The notes: generated from the letters alone by a model not told the origin. A DNA stretch of 64,000 nt from Clostridium sp. UBA701 (GCA_002298125.1 DBMJ01000023.1:62249-126248), one strand, 5' to 3'; counted from the first letter of the stretch, positions 42,271 to 51,223 are shown. Made by a program: numbers and translations.

Positions 42271-42298
42271 GTTATAACTCATATGGCTGCCACTTAAG
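42267..42298. repeat. 32-bp direct repeat, right copy
   Basis: Second copy of the repeat at 40268-40299. With the last codons of the kinase gene it also forms an inverted repeat, AGCCATAT / ATATGGCT, that might fold in the mRNA. Confidence 0.85.
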
Positions 42299-42312
42299 AA
42301 AGGACGATGCAA

Positions 42313-43092
42313 ATGACTAAAAATCCCATTGAACATAAAGAACGTACAGATGAGCTTAGACTAAATAAGTATATCGGGGAGAGCGGACTTTGCTCTCGTA
42401 GAGAGGCAGATAAGCTAATTGATGAGGGTAGAGTAAGGATAAATGGAATATTGGCAGAGAAAGGTACAAAGGTTCATGCTAATGACGTGGTTACAGTTAA
42501 TGGCAAGGTAATAGGAAAGAGGGAGGAGCTTGTTTATATTGCTCTTAATAAGCCCAGGGGCATTACTTGTACCACTGATAGAAGAGTAAAAGGTAATATT
42601 GTAGACTTTATGAACTATCCCCTCCGAATCTTTCATATAGGTCGGCTGGATAAGGACTCCCAGGGTCTTCTACTAATGACTAATGATGGAGATATAGTAA
42701 ACAAGATTCTCCGTTCAGGAAATTTTCATGAAAAAGAATACATTGTCACCGTCAATAAACCCGTAACTAAGGAATTTATCCAAGCCATGAGCAGCGGAGT
42801 CCCTATACTTGATACCGTCACTCGCCCATGTAAGATATGGAAGCTAAGTAAGGATACCTTTAAGATAATCCTCACCCAGGGGTTAAACAGACAGATAAGG
42901 AGAATGTGTGAATACTTGGATTATAAGGTTGTAAAGCTTGAGAGGATAAGAATTATGAATATAAAGCTTGAAAAGCTTCCTCTAGGAAAATGGAGATATT
43001 TAAGCAGGGAGGAGCTTAAGGAGCTAAATGCCTTGATTTCATGTTCCTCAAAGAACTTCCTTCCCCATACCATAGAGGAGGATGAGGAATAA
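42313..43092 (+). CDS. 23S rRNA pseudouridine synthase (RluF/RluB type)
   Basis: Converts a uridine in 23S rRNA to pseudouridine. The protein has an S4 RNA-binding domain (about 12-75, R-L-N-K-Y-I-G-E-S-G-L-C-S-R-R-E-A-D) and the RsuA/RluB/E/F catalytic domain with G-R-L-D-K-D-S-Q-G-L-L, whose Asp near 112-115 is the catalytic residue, plus L-N-R-Q-I-R-R-M. The pattern favours RluF. ATG 42313 is preferred to ATG 42307 because AAAGGA then lies 8 nt upstream. Confidence 0.9.
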   Translation: MTKNPIEHKERTDELRLNKYIGESGLCSRREADKLIDEGRVRINGILAEKGTKVHANDVVTVNGKVIGKREELVYIALNKPRGITCTTDRRVKGNIVDFMNYPLRIFHIGRLDKDSQGLLLMTNDGDIVNKILRSGNFHEKEYIVTVNKPVTKEFIQAMSSGVPILDTVTRPCKIWKLSKDTFKIILTQGLNRQIRRMCEYLDYKVVKLERIRIMNIKLEKLPLGKWRYLSREELKELNALISCSSKNFLPHTIEEDEE

Positions 43093-43094
43093 AA

Positions 43095-43116
43095 TGCGGT
43101 GCCAAGAGGCACCGCA
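43095..43116 (+). terminator. Hairpin after rluF-type gene
   Basis: 9-bp GC stem TGCGGTGCC / GGCACCGCA with a 4-nt loop two bases after the stop. It lacks a T-tract, so efficiency is uncertain. Confidence 0.6.
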
Positions 43117-43136
43117 AATGTTGTATAATTATGTTA

Positions 43137-43617
43137 TGCAAAAAATATCAACAACATATAGACTCCAACTATACATCTATATCTAAGATCGAATATGGTA
43201 AAAGAGTTGTATTAGACTATGAGGTCAAAGCAATAGCTGAGGAACTTTGTGTTGGCGTAAGTGGCCTTTTCAATAGAAAGACAGTATGAAATTACTTTTT
43301 ATGTATACGCAAAGGATAAGCAGGGAGAGTATGAAACTTTCTGGTCTGCTAGAACTACTGCTAGATAATATGACATGTCATATTATCTAACTAATCATAG
43401 CACAATATATTCTAGCCCAATCAAAAAGGAGACGCTGTAATATTTCATAAAGGTGTTTCTAATTGGGTAACATGGCCGACACATTGTATGATTATATCCA
43501 GATATGACACTACAAATCTAGATTTTCTACTCTCAGGGCATTCAAATAATAGACAAGTATACCCATTACTTACTGCAATAAAAAGCTATGCAGGAGTTGA
43601 ATTTATATCTTTCTAGT
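43137..43617 (+). pseudogene. Decayed Amidase_6-type cell-wall amidase remnant
   Basis: A stretch of plus-strand coding remnants broken by stops and frameshifts. The best piece (about 43411-43617) translates as G-D-A-V-I-F-H-K-G-V-S-N-W then H-C-M-I-I-S-R-Y-D-T and L-L-S-G-H-S-N-N-R-Q-V-Y-P-L, matching the C-terminal part of the putative amidase domain (Amidase_6) with its conserved H and the S-x-H-x-N-x-x-x-x-P-L pattern. Upstream pieces (about 43186-43290 and 43291-43365) are in other frames and include E-I-T-F-Y-V-Y-A-K-D-K. A terminator follows. Confidence 0.65.
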
Positions 43618-43627
43618 ATATACTTAA

Positions 43628-43662
43628 TTGGATGTGAAATTTATCCCACATCCAATTTTTTG
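43628..43662 (+). terminator. Terminator after the amidase remnant
   Basis: Stem TTGGATGTG / CACATCCAA (43628-43636 with 43647-43655) followed by T6 on the plus strand. Confidence 0.8.
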
Positions 43663-43663
43663 T

Positions 43664-44161
43664 TCAGCTTTTTTTAAACTCTTCTTCAGCCCGAACCTTA
43701 GTAGCTTCGTCAAGCTGCATCCTTTCATAACCTTCTGGGAACTTTATATATGGAGGAAATAACTTTTTTAAACTCTTCCCATAGTTTTTACCTTCTTCAG
43801 GATACTTATGGTTAGCAATAGAAAGGCGATTATTAGTTGTTTTAGCATCTAATACGACAGGAAGTGATACAGCATCACCATCTTTTCGTGTAACCTTGCC
43901 GTCCACATAAAAATATTCCACCTTTGACATCCAAATATATATTTTATTATCACTTGTGCCTAAAAGTTTAAAAGAACTATACATCTTACCATTTTTTGAA
44001 CTTACTATATCATCTGTTTTAGTATCTAAATATTCTAGTATCATCTTTTCGTCATTTTTTGTAATACTTAAAGCATTAGATGACACCTTTTCTGAAGAGT
44101 TACACCCTGAAAAAATAACTGTTGCGACAAAAGTTAAGAGAAATAACACTTTTGATTTCAT
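43664..44161 (-). CDS. Putative lipoprotein, unknown
   Basis: A 165-residue protein with a lipoprotein signal peptide (about 1-19) and lipobox F-S-G-C at Cys20. The mature domain is small and mixed alpha/beta; no family recognised. ATG 44161 follows GAGGAG at a rather long 12-nt spacing. Single-gene unit facing the amidase remnant. Confidence 0.7.
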   Translation of the reverse strand: MKSKVLFLLTFVATVIFSGCNSSEKVSSNALSITKNDEKMILEYLDTKTDDIVSSKNGKMYSSFKLLGTSDNKIYIWMSKVEYFYVDGKVTRKDGDAVSLPVVLDAKTTNNRLSIANHKYPEEGKNYGKSLKKLFPPYIKFPEGYERMQLDEATKVRAEEEFKKS

Positions 44162-44361
44162 GAAACTATCATCTCCTCAAATCAAATATAGGTATCTATG
44201 TTTACATGTAAACACATTGCCTCATTTACAACTATGCCTATATATTATTATCTAGACTCAGTTCTAATTCAACCGCATAAATAAATTTGTATAACATGTA
44301 ACAAATTAACAACCATAAATAGTTCTAACTTAACCAATCCAAAAGCAATGATATTATAATA

Positions 44362-44398
44362 AAAAATAAGGCTGTTTACATTTTATGTATGTCAACAG
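44362..44398 (-). terminator. Terminator after the polysaccharide deacetylase gene
   Basis: Stem GGCTGTT-GACAT / ATGTA-AACAGCC-type on the minus strand, followed by TTATTTTTTATT. Bases 44162-44361 upstream of the lipoprotein gene are AT-rich and show a GTTTACATGTAAAC palindrome but no gene. Confidence 0.75.
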
Positions 44399-44407
44399 CC
44401 CGATTTT

Positions 44408-45304
44408 TTATTGTCTATTTACAAGATTTATAAAGGTATTCATGTCATATTTAGCTCCCACATATACTCTTCTTAGTGTGAGGATGCCGTCCTTCTTGTG
44501 AGTCATTCCACTATTTATAGTTACTCCTAGCTTATAGCCTGCCTCCTTGGCTGCCTTTAGCGTATTTTCATTATAGGTTCCATAGGGATAGGCAATAAAA
44601 TATGCTTCTTTATTAAGCTTTTCCTCTAAAAATGCCTTAGACTTCTTTAACGTATCCAATTGAAGCTCATAGCTCATCTTCTCTAAATGGTCATGGCTTA
44701 TGCAATGAGATTCTATATCTATGCCATTTTCCTCCATCTCCTTTGCTTGAGCTAAGGTGATGACATGGGGGTCATTATCTATAGCTTCAATTATAGCGAA
44801 GATGGCAGCAGTTTGACCAAATTCCTTTAATACAGGGAAGGCATTATTATAATTATCCATATATCCATCATCTAGGGTTATTGCTACAGATTTTTCAGGG
44901 ATGGGTTTATTGTTTTCTAAGAAGTCATAGACCTCTTGGAGGCTTAAGGTAGTGAAGTTATTATCCTTCAGATATTTCATCTGCTCCCTAAACTTCTCCT
45001 TGGGAACTCTAAGGTCATTGCCCTTTTCATAGTCTATGGAGTGATACATAAGTATAGTGACAGCTTTATCATTGTACTTAAGCTTTCCCTCAGTAAAATT
45101 TCTGCTCAAGGGCTTATGAACTTCTGGCACCACTGGAATAACAGGCTCACTTTCTTCTACCTTATCGTTACCCATGGGGCTAGGTTTACTTGCATTAGTA
45201 TTAATTGATTTTTTATCCACAGAACAACCTATGAGGATTGTACCTGTTATACACAAAAAAATTACACATAAAATAGCGAAAAACTTTGGTTTATAAATTT
45301 TCAT
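44408..45304 (-). CDS. Polysaccharide deacetylase lipoprotein
   Basis: A 298-residue exported enzyme of the NodB family (carbohydrate esterase 4). Signal peptide with lipobox I-G-C (Cys26). The NodB catalytic motif T-L-D-D-G-Y-M-D-N (about 139-147) carries the base and metal-binding Asp, with the metal-binding S-H-C-I-S-H-D-H (about 195-202). Further motif Y-P-Y-G-T-Y-N. Such enzymes deacetylate peptidoglycan or surface glycans, protecting against lysozyme. ATG 45304 follows AAGGATG. A DnaA-box cluster lies upstream. Confidence 0.9.
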   Translation of the reverse strand: MKIYKPKFFAILCVIFLCITGTILIGCSVDKKSINTNASKPSPMGNDKVEESEPVIPVVPEVHKPLSRNFTEGKLKYNDKAVTILMYHSIDYEKGNDLRVPKEKFREQMKYLKDNNFTTLSLQEVYDFLENNKPIPEKSVAITLDDGYMDNYNNAFPVLKEFGQTAAIFAIIEAIDNDPHVITLAQAKEMEENGIDIESHCISHDHLEKMSYELQLDTLKKSKAFLEEKLNKEAYFIAYPYGTYNENTLKAAKEAGYKLGVTINSGMTHKKDGILTLRRVYVGAKYDMNTFINLVNRQ

Positions 45305-45332
45305 GTCTCAAGTCATCCTTTCTATATTGATT

Positions 45333-45646
45333 TTATCCACATTATCCACAGGTACCTGTGTGTATAATGTGTTATTTTTACTTAATAATTATTATTAATT
45401 CCGTTTTGCTGGAAAAATTGCAGTTTTAAATAGGACAACTTTTGTACTTATTAACATTGTCCACATTTTGTCTGTGCATAAGTTGTTGAATTTCTGTGAT
45501 TTACTTCGTTTTACATAATATATCATAGTTTTACCCAAAACAGCAATTTCATTCTACAAAAAAGATGTAATTATTTCATCTTTTTATTTGTCTGTTGAAG
45601 GAATATATGCACATTGTCCACAGATTTGTGGATAACCTGTGGACAA
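45333..45646. promoter_or_regulatory. Cluster of DnaA boxes between deacetylase and sortase genes
   Basis: Exact TTATCCACA boxes at 45333-45341 and 45342-45350 (abutting) and its reverse TGTGGATAA at 45627-45635. One-mismatch boxes are TTGTCCACA at 45457-45465 and 45614-45622, and TGTGGACAA at 45638-45646; TGTGCATAA at 45473-45481 is a possible seventh. The 349-bp gene-free region is otherwise very AT-rich. The right-hand group also forms an inverted repeat. No dnaA, dnaN or rnpA gene is near, so this is not evidently oriC; it may be a DnaA-titrating or regulatory cluster. Confidence 0.7.
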
Positions 45647-45653
45647 TAGTATT

Positions 45654-46250
45654 TTACTTAATTAATTCTCCGCTAATTATAAGTCTGTGAGTGGCTACTC
45701 GCACTGGAGTACAAGTTACTAGAGTCATAGTGGCTTCTTTAGTGGTATCTAGTACTGAAACCTCTGTGGGCTCCACCACCTTTTTTCCTACCACCTTATA
45801 CTTATATTCACCCTCAATGGTTTTAACTATAATCTCATCTCCATTTTGGAGTTCATCTAATCTATTAAAATAGTCATTATAGGTATAGCTTCTGTGACCT
45901 GCCACACAGAAATTACCCTTTTGTCCTGGAAGGGCTGTGCCGCTAAAGTGACCTACTGCATACTTTAAGGTCTCGTTATCTACTCCTTCACCTATGGCCA
46001 CCTTTAAATTTATTTTAGGTATTATCATAAGTCCGATGGCCCCAGATATTTCCTGAGAGGGTGGTTTCAAATCTGGGCTCTTATCTGATACAGCTCCCTG
46101 CCCCATCTTTTGAAATTCCTCCGCTCTAGCTTGAAAATCTTTTATTAAGGAATCTTGTTTTTGTTTTCCGCTAAATCTCATAAAGAGAGCCGTTCCTATT
46201 ACAGTTAAGCCAATCACTATGAGAGCAATGCCTATATATTTTCTTTTCAT
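45654..46250 (-). CDS. Class D-type sortase
   Basis: A 198-residue membrane-anchored transpeptidase that joins LPxTG-type proteins to the wall. N-terminal anchor (about 7-25) and a sortase domain with catalytic His in V-A-G-H-R-S (about 118), catalytic Cys in T-L-V-T-C-T-P (about 181) and Arg in V-A-T-H-R. The short length and single N-terminal anchor fit class D. ATG 46250 follows GGGGTGGG. No LPxTG substrate is encoded nearby. Confidence 0.9.
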   Translation of the reverse strand: MKRKYIGIALIVIGLTVIGTALFMRFSGKQKQDSLIKDFQARAEEFQKMGQGAVSDKSPDLKPPSQEISGAIGLMIIPKINLKVAIGEGVDNETLKYAVGHFSGTALPGQKGNFCVAGHRSYTYNDYFNRLDELQNGDEIIVKTIEGEYKYKVVGKKVVEPTEVSVLDTTKEATMTLVTCTPVRVATHRLIISGELIK

Positions 46251-46502
46251 ATTCCCACCCCACTTTTATAAATTGAAGCTCTATGTAAATTTTGCCATAT
46301 ATCGCTTGCAATTTCCAGTAATTTTATAAGTATTTATAAATATTATACTATATTATTATATTACACCTATACAATTTATAGAGTAAAATATTTTTGTATA
46401 TATATGGTAAATACTTTCACAGTACTCTGTAATAATGTTAACAATGGCAATAGGCTATGCTATAATATTTAAAAGGTGTTAGTAAAGAAAGGTTGGGGAT
46501 AT

Positions 46503-46667
46503 ATGAGTGGTAAAGTTATCTACGTGGACTTCTCTGCAGTACAAAGGAATAATTGGTGGAGACAAAACTATGTAAGATTACTAATTGCAAGACTTCGTTT
46601 TATTATTAAATTTCGAAGAAAGAAGAATATGCCCAAAGACAATACCTATAAAAAAGTAATACTATAG
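46503..46667 (+). CDS. Small basic protein, unknown
   Basis: A 54-residue protein rich in Arg/Lys with Trp-Trp and a hydrophobic-basic middle part (W-W-R-Q-N-Y-V-R-L-L-I-A-R-L-R-F). ATG 46503 follows GGTTGGGGAT; an earlier in-frame start would contain the ribosome site. It lies 16 bp ahead of ispF. Function unknown. Confidence 0.5.
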   Translation: MSGKVIYVDFSAVQRNNWWRQNYVRLLIARLRFIIKFRRKKNMPKDNTYKKVIL

Positions 46668-46683
46668 AGGAGAGTAGAATTTC

Positions 46684-47157
46684 ATGAGAGTGGGTTTGGG
46701 ATACGACGTTCATAGACTTGTAGAGGGAAGAGCACTTATACTTGGAGGAGTGCAAATTCCCTATGAAAAAGGGCTTCTTGGGCACTCTGATGCAGATGTG
46801 CTGCTGCACGCAGTGATGGATGCTTTACTTGGAGCTGCCGCCCTAGGAGATATTGGTAAGCATTTTCCAGATACAGAGGCTGCCTACAAGGGAATATCCA
46901 GCCTAAAGCTTTTGGAGCATGTAGGTGCTCTTATAAAAAATAATGGCTATGCTATTGAAAATATTGATGCTACCATCATAGCCCAAAGACCAAAGATGGC
47001 TCCTCACATTGAAGAAATGGTAAAGAATATAGCTTTAGTTTTAGGCCTTAAAACCGACCAGGTAAATGTGAAGGCCACTACTGAGGAAGGCCTTGGTTTT
47101 ACAGGCTCTGGTGAAGGAATAGCCTCCAATGCCATTTGCTCATTATATAAAAAATAA
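46684..47157 (+). CDS. ispF: 2-C-methyl-D-erythritol 2,4-cyclodiphosphate synthase
   Basis: Fifth enzyme of the MEP isoprenoid pathway, 157 residues. Signature G-Y-D-V-H-R (residues 6-11, metal ligand His), G-H-S-D-A-D-V-L-L-H (about 34-43), D-I-G-K-H-F-P (about 57-63) and T-T-E-E-G-L-G-F-T-G-x-G-E-G near the end are all intact. ATG 46684 follows GGAGAG. ispD is not adjacent. A clear terminator follows. Confidence 0.97.
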   Translation: MRVGLGYDVHRLVEGRALILGGVQIPYEKGLLGHSDADVLLHAVMDALLGAAALGDIGKHFPDTEAAYKGISSLKLLEHVGALIKNNGYAIENIDATIIAQRPKMAPHIEEMVKNIALVLGLKTDQVNVKATTEEGLGFTGSGEGIASNAICSLYKK

Positions 47158-47159
47158 TT

Positions 47160-47197
47160 GGAGCATGTGTAGGAAATAACCTTTCTACACATGCTCC
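47160..47197 (+). terminator. Terminator after ispF
   Basis: 13-bp stem GGAGCATGTGTAG / CTACACATGCTCC with a 12-nt loop and TTTATT tail. Confidence 0.85.
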
Positions 47198-47236
47198 TTT
47201 ATTGTGATCAAAGATGCACCTTTGGAATACTAAGCT

Positions 47237-47458
47237 CTATTTTACACTTAGCTCCTGAGAGTTCTTCTCCACTATGATAGCTGAATCTATTACCTTAAGG
47301 TTCCCGCCAGCACTGTTAAATACATTTCCTGATAATATTGTGTTCATCACAGTCTGGACCTCAGCAGAGGTTATGTCTTCTCTTATTCCTGTAAGCCTAA
47401 GAGAAACCTTTTTGCCCTGCTCATTCATAAAGCTCATCATCAAAGTCTTATCTGCCAT
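47237..47458 (-). CDS. DUF2922 protein
   Basis: A 73-residue cytoplasmic protein with the DUF2922 pattern: L-M-M-S-F-M-N-E-Q-G-K-K at the start and V-Q-T-V-M-N-T-I-L near 36. Small, function unknown. In Firmicutes it is almost always encoded with DUF1659, as here, with which it probably interacts. Confidence 0.85.
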   Translation of the reverse strand: MADKTLMMSFMNEQGKKVSLRLTGIREDITSAEVQTVMNTILSGNVFNSAGGNLKVIDSAIIVEKNSQELSVK

Positions 47459-47527
47459 TTTTCTTCCTCCTTTATATTTTCATTTAAACTATGGGGAGAG
47501 GTGCTCCCCATGAAAAGCTCTGTGCTG

Positions 47528-47752
47528 CTATGCGTTAACTATAAGCTGATCATCTTCTCTAAGCACTTCGTTCACTGGATATTTAAGTAGGGTTCCCAGT
47601 GCTGTTCCTATCTCAAAGAGCTTCTCATCAGGAGCATTAGCTTTAACCTTTGAGAACCTTTGAGTTTTGAACTGATCATTACCTTTAGCATCCATGCCAA
47701 CCTTATACTTTATTGCCAGTGTACTCTGTACCTTTGTGGTTGTTACTGCCAT
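47528..47752 (-). CDS. DUF1659 protein
   Basis: A 74-residue protein of the DUF1659 family (start A-V-T-T-T-K-V-Q-S-T-L, then Q-F-K-T-Q-R-F-S-K-V-K). ATG 47752 follows AAAGGAG; a six-residue upstream extension contains that site. The pair with DUF2922 forms one small operon. Function unknown. Confidence 0.85.
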   Translation of the reverse strand: MAVTTTKVQSTLAIKYKVGMDAKGNDQFKTQRFSKVKANAPDEKLFEIGTALGTLLKYPVNEVLREDDQLIVNA

Positions 47753-47978
47753 AGTATCAACTCCTTTCATAAGGTAACTATGCAGTTATTCTATTTTTTA
47801 CCTTATATACACTGTCCATATTTCTATTTGTTCTACTTATTTATTTGTAATTTATGTAATATTTAATTGAATACTGTAAAAAAGTGTATTAAATACTTTC
47901 CTTATCATGTATGTTATGTTAATATAATAGTATTAATGGTAATATCTCGCATAAAAAATATTAAAACTGAGGTGAGTT

Positions 47979-49040
47979 ATGAAGCTGGCTTTTATTAGAA
48001 ATTTGGAAGGAACAGAAACCCTTGCAAAGACTCTCTATGGGGATGATGGAAAAGTATTGCTAAAGGCCGGAAATAGGATTACTCGTGACTATATAAATTC
48101 CTTTAAGACTCATGGTCTGTACTTTGTATATATTGAGGATGAAAACCTAGAGGATGTTACAGAGGATACTTTTTTGTCTGAGCTTAAGGAAGAATCCCTT
48201 ACCTCTGTTCCAAGGATGTTTGATAGCTTTACCTCTGGCAACATAAGAGAAATTGAACATTCCTTATTCCTTATAAATGATCTTGTGGATTATATAGCTG
48301 AATTAACCTTTATCAATACCAATCTTTATGAAGTAAAAAGCTTTGATAATTATACCTATATCCACTCTGTGGATACTGCTATTATGTCTGCATACTTAGG
48401 AGCCCACATGGGCTTTAGCAGAAAATCCTTAAAGGAGCTTACTACCTCTGCCATGCTGCATGATATTGGGAAAACTAAAATTGCACCTCAAATTATAAAT
48501 AAGAATGGCGCTCTAAGTAATGAAGAATTTGAAGAGATGAAAAAGCACCCCATATATGGAGCAGATATCCTTAGTCCATGCTCCTTGCTTAGCGAGAATA
48601 TAGTGCTTGGTGTTCTTCATCATCATGAAAAGATAGATGGTACTGGCTATCCCTTTGGATTGAGTTCAAGTGCAATCAATATGTATGCTAGGATTATCAC
48701 TGTGGCAGATGTATTTACCGCTGTTAGTGCCAATAGAAGCTACAGAAACAGATTTAACCCCAACGAGGCCTATGAGTTAATTCTATCAAGTGCTGGTACA
48801 AGCTTTGACTGCCCAGTGGTAGAAAGATTCAAGGAATGTTTCTCCATATATCCATTAGGCTGCTGTGTAAGACTTTCTAATGAAATAGAAGGATATGTGG
48901 TAAGACAAAATAAAGGCTTTGCAGATAGACCAGTGGTAAGGGTTATCTATGACCCCTATAGCAAAAAAACCATTCAACCCTTTGAAATAAATTTAGTTAA
49001 GTATCCAAATATAGTTATTGACTGTATAGTAGAAAATTAG
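47979..49040 (+). CDS. HD-GYP domain c-di-GMP phosphodiesterase-type protein
   Basis: A 353-residue cytoplasmic protein. An N-terminal region (about 1-115) precedes an HD-GYP domain (about 120-290). The HD is in M-L-H-D-I-G-K-T-K near residue 158, the H-H-E near 212, and the GYP motif in I-D-G-T-G-Y-P-F-G near 218. Metal-binding residues look complete, so hydrolysis of cyclic di-GMP is likely. A C-terminal 60-residue domain follows. It faces a GGDEF-EAL gene across a shared terminator. Confidence 0.9.
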   Translation: MKLAFIRNLEGTETLAKTLYGDDGKVLLKAGNRITRDYINSFKTHGLYFVYIEDENLEDVTEDTFLSELKEESLTSVPRMFDSFTSGNIREIEHSLFLINDLVDYIAELTFINTNLYEVKSFDNYTYIHSVDTAIMSAYLGAHMGFSRKSLKELTTSAMLHDIGKTKIAPQIINKNGALSNEEFEEMKKHPIYGADILSPCSLLSENIVLGVLHHHEKIDGTGYPFGLSSSAINMYARIITVADVFTAVSANRSYRNRFNPNEAYELILSSAGTSFDCPVVERFKECFSIYPLGCCVRLSNEIEGYVVRQNKGFADRPVVRVIYDPYSKKTIQPFEINLVKYPNIVIDCIVEN

Positions 49041-49050
49041 GTACATATAA

Positions 49051-49092
49051 AAAGTGAAGTCTAGGCAGCACGTAAGCTCCTGACTTCACTTT
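49051..49092. terminator. Terminator between two convergent c-di-GMP genes
   Basis: 11-bp stem AAAGTGAAGTC / GACTTCACTTT with T5 on the plus strand. Confidence 0.75.
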
Positions 49093-49099
49093 ATTTTTG

Positions 49100-51205
49100 C
49101 TAATTACTTTTTACTATCATATTCTCTATGTCTTCCACAGGCAGGGGTTTGCTAAAATAATAACCCTGTGCACGATGACAGCCCTGATGAATAAGGAAAT
49201 CCTTTTGGGAAAAGGATTCCACACCTTCTGCAATTACTGTTAGATTCATATCCCGTGCCAGCTTTATCACCATCTTTGTCAAAAGCTGCTCCTTGGAATC
49301 TGTTTCTAGGTTATCTATAAAGCTCTTATCAATCTTTAAGGTGTCTATGGGAAAATCCTTAAGGTAGTTCATAGAGGAATATCCTGTGCCAAAGTCATCT
49401 AGAGATATAGAAATACCCATGGACTTTAATTTATTTAAAATCTCAGTGGTGTAGTCCATTCGCTTTACTAGTGTACCTTCTGTAACCTCAAGCTCAAGAT
49501 ACTGTGGATCAAGCCCCGTTTTTATTAATATCTCATGCACCTTATTAATAAAATCTGTTTCCTCAAATTCTCTAGCAGATATATTTACTGCTACCTTGAA
49601 AGGTTCACAACTTTTCTCCTGCCACAGCTTATTTTGAACACAGGCCTCTTCAAGGACCCATAATCCTATTTGCCTTATTAGGCCTGTCTCCTCAGCTAAG
49701 GGTATAAATTTTAAAGGCGGTACTATAGTACCATCTGATTTTCTCCATCTAAGCAATGCTTCAACTCCAACCATCCTTCCTGTTTCTAGGTCCAATTGGG
49801 GCTGATACATTAAGAAAAACTCCTTATTGTTTAAGGCACGTCTAAGGCTATGCTCCATTTCCGCCTTCTCCATAACCATCTCATTTATCTCTTTTGAATA
49901 TATGTAATACTGGTTTTTTCCCATTTCCTTTGCCCTATACATAGCAGCATCTGCATTCTTCAAAAGTGTATTTCCATTGTCTCCATGTCCAGGATATATG
50001 GCAATTCCTATGCTGGCACATAAATAATGCTGATGGTTTTCCAGCACTATGGGGTCTTTAAAGGCTTGTATAATCTTTTCTGCCCAAAACACTGGTTCTT
50101 CTTCATTTTCTATAGAGGGCAGCAATATTACAAATTCATCTCCACCTATTCTAAATACCCTGTCCTTAACCGTAAATATACCATTTATCATCTCTCCTGC
50201 AGCCTTTAACACCTCGTCACCCTCATTATGTCCCTGGCTGTCATTGATAAGCTTAAAATTGTCCAAGTCTAAAAACAAAAGTGCCATCTTCTCATTATTT
50301 TTCCTGCAGAAGTATATAGCCTCCTGGAGGCTGCGGTTGAAATAGCTTCTGTTTGGTAAACCTGTAAGGCCATCATAATAGGCCATCTTATATATAAGCT
50401 CCTCCGAATATTTTCTAGAGCTTATATCGCTATGAGAACCTGCCATGCGAAGAGGCTTTCCATCTTCACTAAAAATCGCCTTGCCTCTGCTCATAATCCA
50501 CTTGTAATTTCCATACTTGGTTTTCATTCTGAACTCATTAATATAATAGGGAGACTTCCCGTGTAAATAGTCCTTGAAGGTCTCTTCATAAAGCTTATAA
50601 TCCTCTGGATGTATAAGTGCTGTGAAGGTCTCTATTTTATCTGTGAGGTCCTCCTCACTATATCCTAAAAGCTCCTTGGTACGATGATAATAAAGACTAT
50701 TGTCACAAAAATCCATCTCCCATAAGCCATCATTGGAGCCTTCCACTGCAAGGTGATAGCTCTGCTGACTTTTCTTTATATCTTCCTCTCTTTTTCTTAC
50801 CTCTTCATACTGCAGCTTAAGCTCCTCTTCAGTGACCTCCAGCTCCTTATAGGTGTTTTCAAGCTCCCCATAGGTCTCCTCTAGCTGCTCATAGCTTTCA
50901 AGCAGCTTATAAGCCCATCTCTTGTTTGTTACAAATTGCTTATACATAAGAATGTAAAGAAGAGCTCCTGTTAAAATGATATAGATTAGGCCCTTAACAA
51001 GTTGCAATCTTAAAAACTGAGTATTTGTATTGGTAATGAAGAGGATCAGTTTATCTGTGGCAAGCATACAAACTATAGAAAGCACCACATAGATACTGCA
51101 AAGTTTTATCGACACTCTCCAAGGAATAAAATTTCTTTTTAAATTTTTTATATCGTTTAATTTACTTAGTCTTTTTAATCTTTCGTTTTCAAATTTGCGA
51201 TTCAT
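49100..51205 (-). CDS. GGDEF-EAL protein with PAS sensor
   Basis: A 701-residue membrane protein. Two membrane segments (about 33-52 and 65-86) are followed by a coiled-coil (about 90-140), a PAS domain with PAC (about 145-265), GGDEF (about 275-435) with intact R-I-G-G-D-E-F, and EAL (about 445-700) with V-E-A-L-L-R-W, D-D-F-G-T-G-Y-S-S and K-I-D-K-S-F. Both enzyme sites look intact, so it could make or break c-di-GMP. ATG 51205 follows AGAGGTAT. Confidence 0.93.
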   Translation of the reverse strand: MNRKFENERLKRLSKLNDIKNLKRNFIPWRVSIKLCSIYVVLSIVCMLATDKLILFITNTNTQFLRLQLVKGLIYIILTGALLYILMYKQFVTNKRWAYKLLESYEQLEETYGELENTYKELEVTEEELKLQYEEVRKREEDIKKSQQSYHLAVEGSNDGLWEMDFCDNSLYYHRTKELLGYSEEDLTDKIETFTALIHPEDYKLYEETFKDYLHGKSPYYINEFRMKTKYGNYKWIMSRGKAIFSEDGKPLRMAGSHSDISSRKYSEELIYKMAYYDGLTGLPNRSYFNRSLQEAIYFCRKNNEKMALLFLDLDNFKLINDSQGHNEGDEVLKAAGEMINGIFTVKDRVFRIGGDEFVILLPSIENEEEPVFWAEKIIQAFKDPIVLENHQHYLCASIGIAIYPGHGDNGNTLLKNADAAMYRAKEMGKNQYYIYSKEINEMVMEKAEMEHSLRRALNNKEFFLMYQPQLDLETGRMVGVEALLRWRKSDGTIVPPLKFIPLAEETGLIRQIGLWVLEEACVQNKLWQEKSCEPFKVAVNISAREFEETDFINKVHEILIKTGLDPQYLELEVTEGTLVKRMDYTTEILNKLKSMGISISLDDFGTGYSSMNYLKDFPIDTLKIDKSFIDNLETDSKEQLLTKMVIKLARDMNLTVIAEGVESFSQKDFLIHQGCHRAQGYYFSKPLPVEDIENMIVKSN

Positions 51206-51223
51206 ATATACCTCTAAAATCTC

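Noticed and set aside
45613..45647. Inverted repeat as the sortase terminator
   Set aside because: There is no T-tract on the minus strand, and the arms are DnaA boxes; it is better explained as part of the box cluster.
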